Origin: Methylomonas sp.
GTDB lineage: Bacteria > Pseudomonadota > Gammaproteobacteria > Methylococcales > Methylomonadaceae
NCBI GenBank assembly: GCA_002928965.1
Contig: PERU01000002.1
Span: 154,335 to 218,334, forward strand
Direction: 5' to 3'
Length of the DNA: 64,000 nt
Of the stretch, positions 27,849 to 36,862 are shown in pieces. The first letter of the stretch is position 1, and every line of letters begins with the position of its first letter. The notes under the pieces were generated by a model. That model was given only the letters and a program-made list of their open reading frames with translations. It was not told the DNA's origin and ran no database searches. A program made the position numbers and the translations under genes.

Positions 27849-28929
27849 TTCGTAAATATTTTTTATGAATAAAATATAATGCAATTTTCTTATAAAGATG
27901 TTTCTTGTTTTCGCTGATCTTAGCTAGCAAATAAATTGATATACCGACACAGAACATTGTTTCAAGATAAAATTGACTGCTTCTTGGGTTTCCGCTTATG
28001 GCGGCAGCAAATACAAGAATTAAAGGTTGATGGAACAAGTAAAGGGCAAATGTATGATTTGCCATTATCCGAATGGTTGATGTAAAAAAATTAAACACAA
28101 CGCCAAATCTATGGCTGATTGCCCGGAATCCTATGAAATTTATAAAAATTATTGATGAAAATATATAGTCTGATAAAAAAAATTTTGAAAAAGTAAGCTG
28201 CTTGTACCATTCTGGACCAATTATGGATTCAGTGAAACTATTAAAATTATCGGCTATCTTGAAATAATCAAATATAAAAAAAAGAAAAAAACTAGCTGCA
28301 AATGCTATCCAGCCACAAATTTCAGGTAACGATTTAAGGAGTTTGTTTTTGTAAATAAAAACTCCTAAACACCATATGGGGAAAAGTAATAATATTTTGG
28401 GACCTACAAAAAGCAATAAGCATGTAAGAATTAAAATTCTCTTTCTCCCTCGAGTGAAGACAAAAGCACCATAAATTACATAATACCAAACTTCATAGCA
28501 AAGGGACCAATATGGTACATTTGAAAATTCCATTATGGAAATAAACCATATTTCATTCAAAAAAAATAGCCCTGCTAATATTCTTAAATACCAATAGTCA
28601 TGAGTTGTTTTGCCAATATAAAAAGTATTATTCAAGCTTTCACCGAGAATATCCAAAAATGGCGTAATAATTAATGCTGGTAGAGCAACAGAATATATTC
28701 TTGCAAATCGGCTGGTAGAATAAAGTAGAAGCGAGTCTTCTTTTTTGTTCGTAATATAGGAAATAACATAGCCGGATAACACAAAAAAAACAATGACCGC
28801 AGAGTGGCCATAATTCGAAAGAGCAATAGGCTCAATAATTATATTTCGCATGTTAGAGTGGTATATCAAAACTGCTAAACATGCTATGAACCTGATTAAA
28901 TCAAAGTAGACTGATAGTTCTTTGTTCAT
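27841..28929 (-). CDS. Acyltransferase family 3 (membrane O-acyltransferase)
   Basis: A 362-residue polytopic membrane protein with FDLIRFIACLAVLIYHSN at residues 9-26, carrying the catalytic histidine of the family (OafA/NodX type), and VFFVLSGYVIS a little further on. These proteins O-acetylate or O-succinylate surface sugars. It follows the PLP decarboxylase by 12 bases, and its stop overlaps the next start. Very AT-rich. Confidence 0.85.
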   Translation of the reverse strand: MNKELSVYFDLIRFIACLAVLIYHSNMRNIIIEPIALSNYGHSAVIVFFVLSGYVISYITNKKEDSLLLYSTSRFARIYSVALPALIITPFLDILGESLNNTFYIGKTTHDYWYLRILAGLFFLNEIWFISIMEFSNVPYWSLCYEVWYYVIYGAFVFTRGRKRILILTCLLLFVGPKILLLFPIWCLGVFIYKNKLLKSLPEICGWIAFAASFFLFFIFDYFKIADNFNSFTESIIGPEWYKQLTFSKFFLSDYIFSSIIFINFIGFRAISHRFGVVFNFFTSTIRIMANHTFALYLFHQPLILVFAAAISGNPRSSQFYLETMFCVGISIYLLAKISENKKHLYKKIALYFIHKKYLRNG

Positions 28930-28941
28930 ATGGTGTTTTTA

Positions 28942-30189
28942 TTAGGTCAATATCTCAACTGTATCCGGCTGACTCAGAAACTTGTTTGGGCTTGCTGTAT
29001 AGCCGTAAGCCCCCGACTGAAAAATTACTACCAAATCCCCTATCTCTGCTTTAGGTAAGGCCATTTTGTCTGCCAAGATGTCGAGTGGTGTACACAATGG
29101 GCCAACGATATTAACTGTTTCCAGGTCTTGATGCCCCATTTTATTGCCGATACCCACCGGGTAGTTTTTGCGGATAACCTGACCAAAGTTGCCTGATGCA
29201 GCCAAGTGATGATGTAAACCGCCGTCAACCACTAAAAAAATCTGCCCACGGGAAACTTTCTTGTCTATAACTCTGGTTACGTAAATGCCCGCTTCTCCGA
29301 CCAGATAACGACCCAATTCTATGATGACTTCTGCTTCCGGTAGCGCAGATCTAGCTATAGTCATTTCCTTTCCCAGGGCATCACCGACTTGCTCGATTGC
29401 CAACGGGGTGTCGCCAGGGAAATAGGGAATTCCAAAGCCGCCGCCAATATTTAGTTTGCGAATGGCGGATGGGCAATGATCTGATAGGTTGATCGCGAGT
29501 TGCAGACTTTTTTGTTGCGCGTCAATGATGGATTCCGCTTTCAGATTTTGCGAGCCACTATAAATATGAAAGCCCTGAAACTGTAAGCCAAGTGCTTTGA
29601 TGCGCTGTAATACAACAGGCACTTGTTCTTCATCAATTCCAAATTGCTTGGCGCCGCCGCCCATTTTCATGCCAGAAGCTTTTAATTCAAAAGCTGGATT
29701 GATACGGACGGCTACTTTGGCATTGAGCCCCAAGCGTTCGCATTGTTTGGCAATCGTTTCCAATTCGAACTGCGATTCGATGTTAATGGTAACGCCCGCT
29801 GCAATGGCTTGGGATAATTCGGTTGGGCGCTTACCAGGACCCGCAAAACTGATGTGTTCAGCTGGCATGGGTGTATCCAGAGCCACTTTCATTTCACCTG
29901 CCGAAGCCAAATCAAAACCATCTACCAGACTTGCCATGTGTTGCACTACGGCAGGCATGGGGTTGGCTTTCATGGCGTAATGGATTTTCAATTCTGCCGG
30001 CATCGCTTGCCGTAATGTCTGGACTCGTTGCGTCAGCACCTGCCGGTCATACGCATAAAAAGGAGTTTGGCCGATTTGTTCCGCCAGTCGGGTTAAAGGA
30101 ATATCGCCTAGACTTAATTGACCGTTGGTGACAGCAAAGCCATGTTCGTTGGCGTGTTTGGGAGGGGGGGCTGGACTGGATAGGGTCAT
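28942..30189 (-). CDS. PLP-dependent decarboxylase, exosortase A system-associated
   Basis: A 415-residue fold-III PLP enzyme. The PLP lysine lies in IHYAMKANPMPAV near residue 78; GGGFGIPY near 245 binds the phosphate; LCTPLDIL and GAYGYTASPNKFLS near the end complete the active site, as in diaminopimelate or ornithine decarboxylases. Members of this type recur in exosortase A loci next to an AMP ligase. It overlaps that ligase by four bases. The amino acid decarboxylated is unknown. Confidence 0.87.
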   Translation of the reverse strand: MTLSSPAPPPKHANEHGFAVTNGQLSLGDIPLTRLAEQIGQTPFYAYDRQVLTQRVQTLRQAMPAELKIHYAMKANPMPAVVQHMASLVDGFDLASAGEMKVALDTPMPAEHISFAGPGKRPTELSQAIAAGVTINIESQFELETIAKQCERLGLNAKVAVRINPAFELKASGMKMGGGAKQFGIDEEQVPVVLQRIKALGLQFQGFHIYSGSQNLKAESIIDAQQKSLQLAINLSDHCPSAIRKLNIGGGFGIPYFPGDTPLAIEQVGDALGKEMTIARSALPEAEVIIELGRYLVGEAGIYVTRVIDKKVSRGQIFLVVDGGLHHHLAASGNFGQVIRKNYPVGIGNKMGHQDLETVNIVGPLCTPLDILADKMALPKAEIGDLVVIFQSGAYGYTASPNKFLSQPDTVEILT

Positions 30190-31775
30190 GATTGAAACAG
30201 ATTTGCGAATTGATGGCTGAGCACTTTGCGGTCAATTTTACCGTTTGGATTACGTGGCAAGTCGGCCAATACTTCAATTTTTGCAGGTATCATGAAGTTA
30301 GGTAGATTGGCTTTGCAAATATCTATCAAGGCTTGTGGATTGAACTGGCTGTCGGGTTGCGGGCTTACAATTGCCACCACAGCTTGTCCTAATGTGGCGT
30401 GTTCTATGCCGACAGCAGCGGCTTCTTTTACTAGCCCTGAGGCGTATATCACTTCTTCGATTTCACTGGGACTGACACGATAACCGGATGTTTTGATCAT
30501 GTCATCTCGACGTCCGACAAAATACAGATAGCCCTCTTCATCCATGGTAACCGTATCGCCTGACCAAACGGCAATTTCGGTTAGCGGCAAGCCGGATAAC
30601 TGTCCTGGCGCAGGTTTGAAGCGTTCGGCTGTTTTGGCGATATCGTTCCAATATCCCAGACTGACCAATGAGCCGCGATGAACCAGTTCCCCAGGCTCAT
30701 GGGCTGCACACGGGCTGCCATCTTCGCGAACCACCATGATTTCGGCATTGGGGATGGCCTTACCCATGGAGTCCGGGCGAATATCGATTTGTTCAGGTGG
30801 TAAATAAGTTGAACGGAAAGCTTCTGTTAAACCGTACATCAGGAAAAATTGTGCATTTGGGGCTTTATTTCGCAATTTTTGCAGGACTGCCTTAGGCATT
30901 TTGCCGCCGGAATTGGTCATATAACGTAAATGCTGATCTATCGATTCAGGCCAGTTTAGGTCGGCCAACTGAGCCCACAAAGGCGGGACAGCGGCCAGTC
31001 CGGTAATTTGAAATTTTTCCAATGCATTGATAACGTCTTTGGGCAGTAAGTAATCCATTAATACGCAGGTTGCACCTTTTAACAAACAGGTTGTGAGTTG
31101 GTTCAAGCCATAGTCGAAACTGAAGGGTAGAGCGGCTAATAATCGATCGCTATCCTGAATATTCAAGTATTCGGCTACACTTTCGGCACCTGCAATAATG
31201 TTACGGTGCGATAAAACTACCCCTTTGGGTTTGCCGGTGCTGCCCGAGGTATACAATATCGCAGCAATGTCAGTATCTATTTGTGTAATAGGCTGCGGTT
31301 CAGGCGGGTTGGCGGCGCGTTCGAGATAGGTTTTCCAGGCTATGATGTCATAGGCTTGTCCAGTCATATCGGCGGGTATGTCGTCGACAAGTATCACTGT
31401 GCGTAAATCGGTACAGTCATGCAATGCTGCTTGCAAGCCTATTAAGCGACTTTTGGATGTGATCAGAATTTTAACGTTACAATCCATCAGAATGTGGGCA
31501 ACCTGAGGGGCTTTCAAGACGGGATTGACAGGAACAAAAACTCCGCCCGACTTTGAAACGGCTAAAAAGCTGCTGACTGTTTCAATTTGTTTGGGTAGAA
31601 AGATCGCCACCCGCTGTTGACGTTTTAAATCCAGGCTTTGCAGTGCAGCAGCTTGTTGCCGGACTTGAATCGCTAATTCTTGAAATGAAACACGGCTATC
31701 CTTGAGCACGATGGCAGCGGATTCCGAGGGTTGGTTGGGATTTTTGAACAATAAATGATGTAAACAGGTTGCCAT
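30186..31775 (-). CDS. Acyl-CoA ligase (AMP-forming), exosortase A system-associated
   Basis: A 529-residue adenylate-forming enzyme. It has AILYTSGSTGKPKGVVLSH near residue 170 (ATP phosphate loop), MYGLTEAFRSTYL, YFVGRRDDMIKTSGYRVSP, and the catalytic lysine in NPNGKIDRK at the C-terminus. It would activate an acid as adenylate and load it on CoA or on the ACP encoded at 20528. It is first of the six-gene reverse operon and divergent from exosortase A. Confidence 0.88.
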   Translation of the reverse strand: MATCLHHLLFKNPNQPSESAAIVLKDSRVSFQELAIQVRQQAAALQSLDLKRQQRVAIFLPKQIETVSSFLAVSKSGGVFVPVNPVLKAPQVAHILMDCNVKILITSKSRLIGLQAALHDCTDLRTVILVDDIPADMTGQAYDIIAWKTYLERAANPPEPQPITQIDTDIAAILYTSGSTGKPKGVVLSHRNIIAGAESVAEYLNIQDSDRLLAALPFSFDYGLNQLTTCLLKGATCVLMDYLLPKDVINALEKFQITGLAAVPPLWAQLADLNWPESIDQHLRYMTNSGGKMPKAVLQKLRNKAPNAQFFLMYGLTEAFRSTYLPPEQIDIRPDSMGKAIPNAEIMVVREDGSPCAAHEPGELVHRGSLVSLGYWNDIAKTAERFKPAPGQLSGLPLTEIAVWSGDTVTMDEEGYLYFVGRRDDMIKTSGYRVSPSEIEEVIYASGLVKEAAAVGIEHATLGQAVVAIVSPQPDSQFNPQALIDICKANLPNFMIPAKIEVLADLPRNPNGKIDRKVLSHQFANLFQS

Positions 31776-31888
31776 AATTAATTATCAAGTTTCACAAATG
31801 ATTCGCTATATTAATAATCCTAGCAGAATATATTTGTATTACCGAATCTAAAACAGAGTTCATCACACTAAATTTGGGAGTCCCCTTC

Positions 31889-33388
31889 ATGCAGACAATC
31901 GACATAATACCGCTGTATTGGCGTAAGCCATTGGTGTTACTGCTGACTGTATTGGTCGTTTTTGTACTGATGTTTCAAGATAGTTGGAATTCGATTGTCA
32001 GTATTTGGTCTCGATCAGAGACTTTTGCCCATGGTTATCTGGTGGCTCCTGCCAGCCTATGGCTGCTATGGACCCGAAAAGACTTTTATAAACAGCTTTG
32101 TCCTCAGCCAAGTTATTTAGGCTGTCTAGGTGTGTTAGCGTGCGGTTTTATTTGGTTGGTAGCTGATTTGGCCCAGGTTTTGGTCGTTAACCAATTTGCT
32201 TTAGTGGGAATGCTGCTCTGTTTGATCTGGAGTTTGTTAGGCAATAAAGTTACAGGGAGCATGTTGTTTCCATTGTTTTTTCTGTTTTTGATGGTGCCAT
32301 TTGGCGAAGACTTCGTGCCATTTTTGATGGAATACACCGCGAGTTTTGTGGTGGGTATGTTGCATTTAACTGGCGTCACTGTCTATCGGGAGGGTCTGCA
32401 TTTCACACTGACTTCTGGAAATTGGTCAGTTGTTGAGGCTTGTAGTGGCATTCGTTATCTGATTGCCTCTATCACTTTGGGTTTGGTTTATGCCTATTTC
32501 AATTATTCAAGTTACCGAAAGCGTGTAGTATTTATTTTGGCTTCTGTTTTAGTGCCTATCGTTGCTAATGGTTTACGAGCCTATATGATTGTCATGATTG
32601 GCCATTTAAGCAGTATGAAATTGGCCACAGGGGTTGATCATATTGTCTACGGTTGGGTGTTTTTTGGCTTGGTAATGTTGTTGTTGTTTTATATTGGCTC
32701 TTTTTGGCATGATGAAGCTGTAAGCTCAATGACTAAAATAGATCAGACTATTCCCGTCGAGTTTCCTCGATATTTTTCCGTAACCTTGGGTGTGGTGGTT
32801 TTTGCATGTTTTTCGGTCTGGCCTTGGGTGGCATCTGAATTGCACGCCAAACAAGCAGTTAAGGCCATTATTCCTGAGACATTGCTGCAAAAAATACCTG
32901 ATGAACCGGCTTTATTGCCAGATTGGCAATGGCAACCGCATTTTAAAGGCACTGTTGCTGACAAGGCACGATTCGTAGAACAGGATGGAGCGGTTTTGGG
33001 TATCTATATCGCCAATTTTGGGGACGAAACACAGGGGGGGGAGTTGGTCAATTCTCAAAACACTCTGTTATCACATGAGGATAAGGATTGGAGATTGATT
33101 TTGAACCCTAGCTTGGCTATTAACTGGCCTGCTAAAGTTGTAAAAGTTGAGGAGGTAGCTTTAAAAAATGATGCCAATGACCTGTTGGTGCTGCGTTGGT
33201 ATCGTATTGGTAGTGTCAATACCTCAAATGCTTATTATGCAAAGTGGTTGCAACTGCGTAAGCGTTTGACTGGGGATACTACACCTGAACTTATGATCGT
33301 GCTTTACACACAAGCTTCTCGTGGTGATTATTTACTTGCCCGAGAACGCTTGCAAAAAATTGCCTTAGCCTGTTGCTCAGCCAATTAA
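31889..33388 (+). CDS. xrtA: Exosortase A fused to an EpsI domain
   Basis: I start at ATG 31889, eight bases after a GGGAG ribosome site; a TTG lies 15 bases upstream. The first 290 residues are a polytopic exosortase with the three catalytic residues in place: Cys185 in VVEACSGIRY, Arg230 in ANGLRAYM, and His251 in GVDHIVYGW. After the last membrane segment the remaining 200 residues form an EpsI-type periplasmic domain. Exosortase A is a cysteine transpeptidase-like enzyme that processes PEP-CTERM proteins in the periplasm, linked to exopolysaccharide export. No substrate protein was found here. Confidence 0.92.
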   Translation: MQTIDIIPLYWRKPLVLLLTVLVVFVLMFQDSWNSIVSIWSRSETFAHGYLVAPASLWLLWTRKDFYKQLCPQPSYLGCLGVLACGFIWLVADLAQVLVVNQFALVGMLLCLIWSLLGNKVTGSMLFPLFFLFLMVPFGEDFVPFLMEYTASFVVGMLHLTGVTVYREGLHFTLTSGNWSVVEACSGIRYLIASITLGLVYAYFNYSSYRKRVVFILASVLVPIVANGLRAYMIVMIGHLSSMKLATGVDHIVYGWVFFGLVMLLLFYIGSFWHDEAVSSMTKIDQTIPVEFPRYFSVTLGVVVFACFSVWPWVASELHAKQAVKAIIPETLLQKIPDEPALLPDWQWQPHFKGTVADKARFVEQDGAVLGIYIANFGDETQGGELVNSQNTLLSHEDKDWRLILNPSLAINWPAKVVKVEEVALKNDANDLLVLRWYRIGSVNTSNAYYAKWLQLRKRLTGDTTPELMIVLYTQASRGDYLLARERLQKIALACCSAN

Positions 33389-33424
33389 GTGACTGAATTT
33401 TAATTTAGAAAAGGACACACTAAA

Positions 33425-34825
33425 ATGATACCTGTAATACTGTCAGGCGGCTCCGGTACGCGTTTGTGGCCATTGTCTCGCGGCCAATATCCCAAGCAAT
33501 TTTTACCTTTGGTGTCCGGGCAGACCATGATCCAGGAGACGCTTCTGAGATTAAATGGTCTATCCGGTTTGCAGGCACCAATTGCGGTCTGCAATGAAGA
33601 TCATCGTTTCATGATGGCCGAGCAATTGTGGGAAATTGGCAGTAAGCCGGCGTCGATCATTCTGGAGCCGATGGGTAAAAATACGGCGCCGGCTGTGGCA
33701 ATGGCGGCACTGAGCGCTAAGTCTGAAGACGATATTTTGCTGATTTTGCCGGCTGATCACGTCATTGCAGATACTATTGCTTTTCATGAAGCCATTGCCA
33801 AAGCCGAATTATTAGCCCAACAGGATTTACTGGTTACCTTCGGTATTGTCGCCACCGCGCCGGAAACCGGTTATGGCTATATCAAAGCCAGCAGTAGTCA
33901 AGTTGGCGAAGGTTTTAAAGTCGAGGCATTTGTCGAAAAACCCGATGCAGTAACCGCGCAACGTTATCTGGAAAGTGGGGATTATTTCTGGAACAGCGGC
34001 ATGTTTGCTTTCAAAGCCGGCGTGTTTTTGCGCGAACTGGAAACATTCAATCCGCAGATGCTGAAAGTCTGCCGGGAAGCCTTGGCTGCTGCCAAAATCG
34101 ATTTGGATTTTACCCGTTTGGACAAAGAAATTTTTGCTGCCTGTCCGGCTGATTCCATCGACTATGCCGTCATGGAAAAATCCGACAAAGTTGCCGTGAT
34201 TCCGCTGGATGCCGGCTGGAACGATGTGGGTTCCTGGTCTGCCTTGTGGGATGTAACCGGCAAAGATCAGGCCGGTAATGCTATCAAAGGTGATGTGCTG
34301 ACCATCGATACTACCAATTCCTATGTGCATTCCAGTAACAAATTGGTGGCTGTGATTGGCGTAAAGGATTTGGTGGTGGTGGAAACTGATGACGCAGTGA
34401 TGGTGGCCTCCAAAGAGCGGGTGCAGGATGTCAAAGGCATTGTCGATCAGCTCAAAGCCTTGAAGCGCGACGAAGCGCATGTGCATCGTAAGGTCTATCG
34501 GCCTTGGGGGCATTATGATGTGGTTGATATAGGCGATAGACATCACACCAAGCGAATCGTGGTTAAACCCGGCGCCAAACTCTCTGTGCAAAAACACCAT
34601 CATCGTGCCGAGCACTGGGTAGTGGTTAAAGGTACGGCCTGGGTGAACAAGAATGGTGAAGAGATCTTGGTGACCGAGAATGAATCTATATACATCCCCG
34701 TGGGCGTTGTACACAGCCTGCAAAACCCTGGCGTGATTCCGCTGGAAATGGTGGAAGTACAGTCCGGCAGTTATTTGGGTGAAGATGACATTGTGCGTTA
34801 TCAGGATAATTACGGACGGGTTTAA
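33425..34825 (+). CDS. manC: Mannose-1-phosphate guanylyltransferase / mannose-6-phosphate isomerase
   Basis: A 466-residue bifunctional enzyme of usual length. The N-terminal nucleotidyltransferase has LSGGSGTRLWPLSR and FVEKPD; the C-terminal type II cupin has RPWGHYDVVD and the zinc-binding HHHRAEHWVVV. It makes GDP-mannose from mannose phosphate, a donor for the exopolysaccharide. A good AAAGGA site precedes the ATG, 36 bases after xrtA, so the two genes may be cotranscribed. It ends directly at a palindromic repeat that could terminate transcription. algA and cpsB are other names for this enzyme. Confidence 0.92.
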   Translation: MIPVILSGGSGTRLWPLSRGQYPKQFLPLVSGQTMIQETLLRLNGLSGLQAPIAVCNEDHRFMMAEQLWEIGSKPASIILEPMGKNTAPAVAMAALSAKSEDDILLILPADHVIADTIAFHEAIAKAELLAQQDLLVTFGIVATAPETGYGYIKASSSQVGEGFKVEAFVEKPDAVTAQRYLESGDYFWNSGMFAFKAGVFLRELETFNPQMLKVCREALAAAKIDLDFTRLDKEIFAACPADSIDYAVMEKSDKVAVIPLDAGWNDVGSWSALWDVTGKDQAGNAIKGDVLTIDTTNSYVHSSNKLVAVIGVKDLVVVETDDAVMVASKERVQDVKGIVDQLKALKRDEAHVHRKVYRPWGHYDVVDIGDRHHTKRIVVKPGAKLSVQKHHHRAEHWVVVKGTAWVNKNGEEILVTENESIYIPVGVVHSLQNPGVIPLEMVEVQSGSYLGEDDIVRYQDNYGRV

Positions 34826-34826
34826 C

Positions 34827-34941
34827 TAAGGAAGCGTTGATTAAATATCCCCCGCCGCTCCCGCGAAGGCGGGAACCCAGATAAATCAAAGACATGGATT
34901 CCTACCTTCGCGGGATTGGTGATTTAATCAGTGTTTCCCTA
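34827..34941. repeat. Near-complete palindromic MITE-like element
   Basis: The left arm starts TAAGGAAGCGTTGATTAAAT and the right arm, read in reverse complement, starts TAGGGAAACACTGATTAAAT; both continue into TCCCGCGAAGG. The whole 115-base unit is an imperfect palindrome with a short central part containing AACCCAG and ATGGATTCC. It starts two bases after the manC stop codon and would fold into a long hairpin. Confidence 0.75.
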
Positions 34942-34980
34942 ATCGAACTAAGTCAAACGGGTTAAGTTTAGCCTCGAGTA

Positions 34981-36318
34981 GTGTGGGTTCCGGGTAAGGT
35001 CGGTTATCATATTAATTGTGTCAACCTTATCCCGGAGCTGCTGTTGTCCCTACACACCGTCAATGAACTCTTGCAAAAGCACCGTCTGGTCGAAGCCATG
35101 GTGCAAAATCAGCAGGCTCCAAGACGTAATTTGGTGGTGACGCTGGTGCAAAAACAGCATATGGCCGAGCTTAGCAGTTTATTGGCCCGCTCAACGCCTG
35201 GCGACATCGGGCAGATTCTCTCCTCGTTAAGCGAAGACGATGCCAGATTGGTCTGGCAACAGGTCGCCGAAGCGCGTCAGGATGATGTGTTATGGGAGCT
35301 CAGCGACAGCCTGCGCGAGCAATTGGTGGGTGATCGTGAGCCGCATTGCGGCGTCGGTCAAATGAGCGCCTTTGAATTGGTCGATGGTCGATTATCCAAA
35401 GTCGCCATCACCTGTCGGCATGATCTGGATGGTATTCAACCTATCTGGATTGATTTGCTGGCACCTACCAAAGCTCAACGGGTTTTGATCGGTCAATATT
35501 TTGGACTTGAATTACCGAACCCGTCTGATCTGCGCGACCTGGAAGCCAGTGCGCGCTTTTACGTCGAGCAAAACGAAATCCACATTCACTCGGATTTTTT
35601 ACTGGACAGAGAGGGCAACTCACGCAGCGTGCCGGTGGCCTTTGTGTTGCGCGGGGATATTTTATTTTCGATACGCGGCGAAGAACTGCCGGTATTTCGT
35701 CTGCAACGGTTGCGGGCCAGAAGTCAGCCTGGCTTTGTGACGGACAGCAAAGACATGTTGCTGGATTTGTATGGTGCCGAGGCCGAGTACTCGGCGGATG
35801 CGTTGGAAAATATCTACACCGAGCTGGAAACCGTCAGCAAAAAAGTGTTGAGCCAAAACGTCAGTGACGATGATGCCGAACAAATTCTGGCTGACATCGC
35901 CGAAGAAGAAGATTTGAACGGTCGGATTCGCCGCAACATGCTGGATACCCAGCGCGCGGTGTCTTTTTTGGTGCGTCGCAAATTGCTGTCTCCTGAACAG
36001 CTGGAAGATGCCCAGCAAATTTTGCGCGACATCGAATCCCTGAACAGTCACACCGCGTTTTTGTTCGACAAAATCAACTTTTTGATGGATGCCACGGTGG
36101 GTTTCATCAATATCAACCAAAACAAAGTCATCAAAATTTTTTCGGTGGCGTCGGTAGCCATGCTGCCACCAACTTTAATTGCCAGCATTTATGGCATGAA
36201 CTTCGAGCACATGCCGGAATTGCAGTGGATGCTGGGCTATCCCTTCGCATTGACGTTGATGGCATTGTCTATTCTGGTGCCCTACCTGTTTTTCCGACGT
36301 AAAGGCTGGCTAAGATAA
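34981..36318 (+). CDS. CorA-type divalent-cation transporter with MgtE-like N-terminal domain
   Basis: 445 residues. Residues 30-120 resemble the MgtE N-terminal helical domain (QKQHMAELSSLLARSTPGDI, then LSEDDARLVW). Residues 130-445 follow CorA: a beta-rich part, long helices, and the C-terminal YGMN selectivity motif followed by a second membrane segment and a basic tail. CorA forms a pentameric magnesium (or zinc/cobalt) channel in the inner membrane. The GTG start at 34981 is uncertain: the first 20 residues are not MgtE-like and there is no clear ribosome site. Confidence 0.83.
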   Translation: MWVPGKVGYHINCVNLIPELLLSLHTVNELLQKHRLVEAMVQNQQAPRRNLVVTLVQKQHMAELSSLLARSTPGDIGQILSSLSEDDARLVWQQVAEARQDDVLWELSDSLREQLVGDREPHCGVGQMSAFELVDGRLSKVAITCRHDLDGIQPIWIDLLAPTKAQRVLIGQYFGLELPNPSDLRDLEASARFYVEQNEIHIHSDFLLDREGNSRSVPVAFVLRGDILFSIRGEELPVFRLQRLRARSQPGFVTDSKDMLLDLYGAEAEYSADALENIYTELETVSKKVLSQNVSDDDAEQILADIAEEEDLNGRIRRNMLDTQRAVSFLVRRKLLSPEQLEDAQQILRDIESLNSHTAFLFDKINFLMDATVGFININQNKVIKIFSVASVAMLPPTLIASIYGMNFEHMPELQWMLGYPFALTLMALSILVPYLFFRRKGWLR

Positions 36319-36369
36319 GCCCATTAGAAATTTAATAACCAAGTGCTTTACTCAGGTATTAAATAAGAC

Positions 36370-36375
36370 TAAAAT
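36370..36375 (+). promoter_or_regulatory. Possible -10 box upstream of the SUF regulator
   Basis: TAAAAT lies 22 bases before the ATG in the AT-rich gap. A -35 box is weak (CTTTAC 18 bases upstream). An Rrf2 protein would be expected to bind near here to control its own operon, but I see no clear Rrf2 palindrome. Confidence 0.25.
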
Positions 36376-36396
36376 GGTCCTCATTGTGAGAGGATC

Positions 36397-36846
36397 ATGT
36401 TAAAGCTGAGCAAATTAACCGACTACGCAACAGTAATACTGAGTGTAATTGCCAAAGACTCGCATCGTTTGCACGGTGCGTTGGAATTGGCAGAGGTTAC
36501 AGGTATTGCATTGCCGACCGTCAGCAAGATTTTAAAAATCCTTACCAAAGCCGGGGTGTTGTCGTCCATGCGCGGCGCCAAAGGCGGATACGCCTTGGCC
36601 AAAGAGCCGGAAAAAATCACCGTCGCCAAAGTGATTACTGCTTTGGAAGGGCCGATTGCACTGACTGAATGCTCGGTCTCGCATAAAGGTTGCGATCAAG
36701 CCAGCGGCTGCCGGATACAAGGCAACTGGCATTTGATCAACCAGAAAATTGCTCAGGCGTTGGAGTCGGTCACTTTGGCCGACATGATCATGCCTTTCAA
36801 ACAGCCGGAAGAAATCAGCATTCCGGTCAGTCGTTTATACCGTTAA
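36397..36846 (+). CDS. Rrf2-family SUF operon regulator
   Basis: A 149-residue winged-helix protein: [16 protein letters not shown] at the start, then [29 protein letters not shown] (recognition helix and wing). Cysteines at about residues 92, 99 and 105 ([14 protein letters not shown]) could bind an iron-sulphur cluster, as in IscR-type Rrf2 proteins. It lies 16 bases ahead of sufB. The arrangement is that of the SUF-system Rrf2 regulators of Legionella- and Xanthomonas-like bacteria, sensing cluster supply. Confidence 0.88.
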   Translation: MLKLSKLTDYATVILSVIAKDSHRLHGALELAEVTGIALPTVSKILKILTKAGVLSSMRGAKGGYALAKEPEKITVAKVITALEGPIALTECSVSHKGCDQASGCRIQGNWHLINQKIAQALESVTLADMIMPFKQPEEISIPVSRLYR

Positions 36847-36862
36847 TTTACCGAGAGCGCCC

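Noticed and set aside
31776..31888. Sigma-54 promoter ahead of exosortase A, expected for such loci
   Set aside because: No TGGCAC-N5-TTGCA-like sequence on either strand in this gap.
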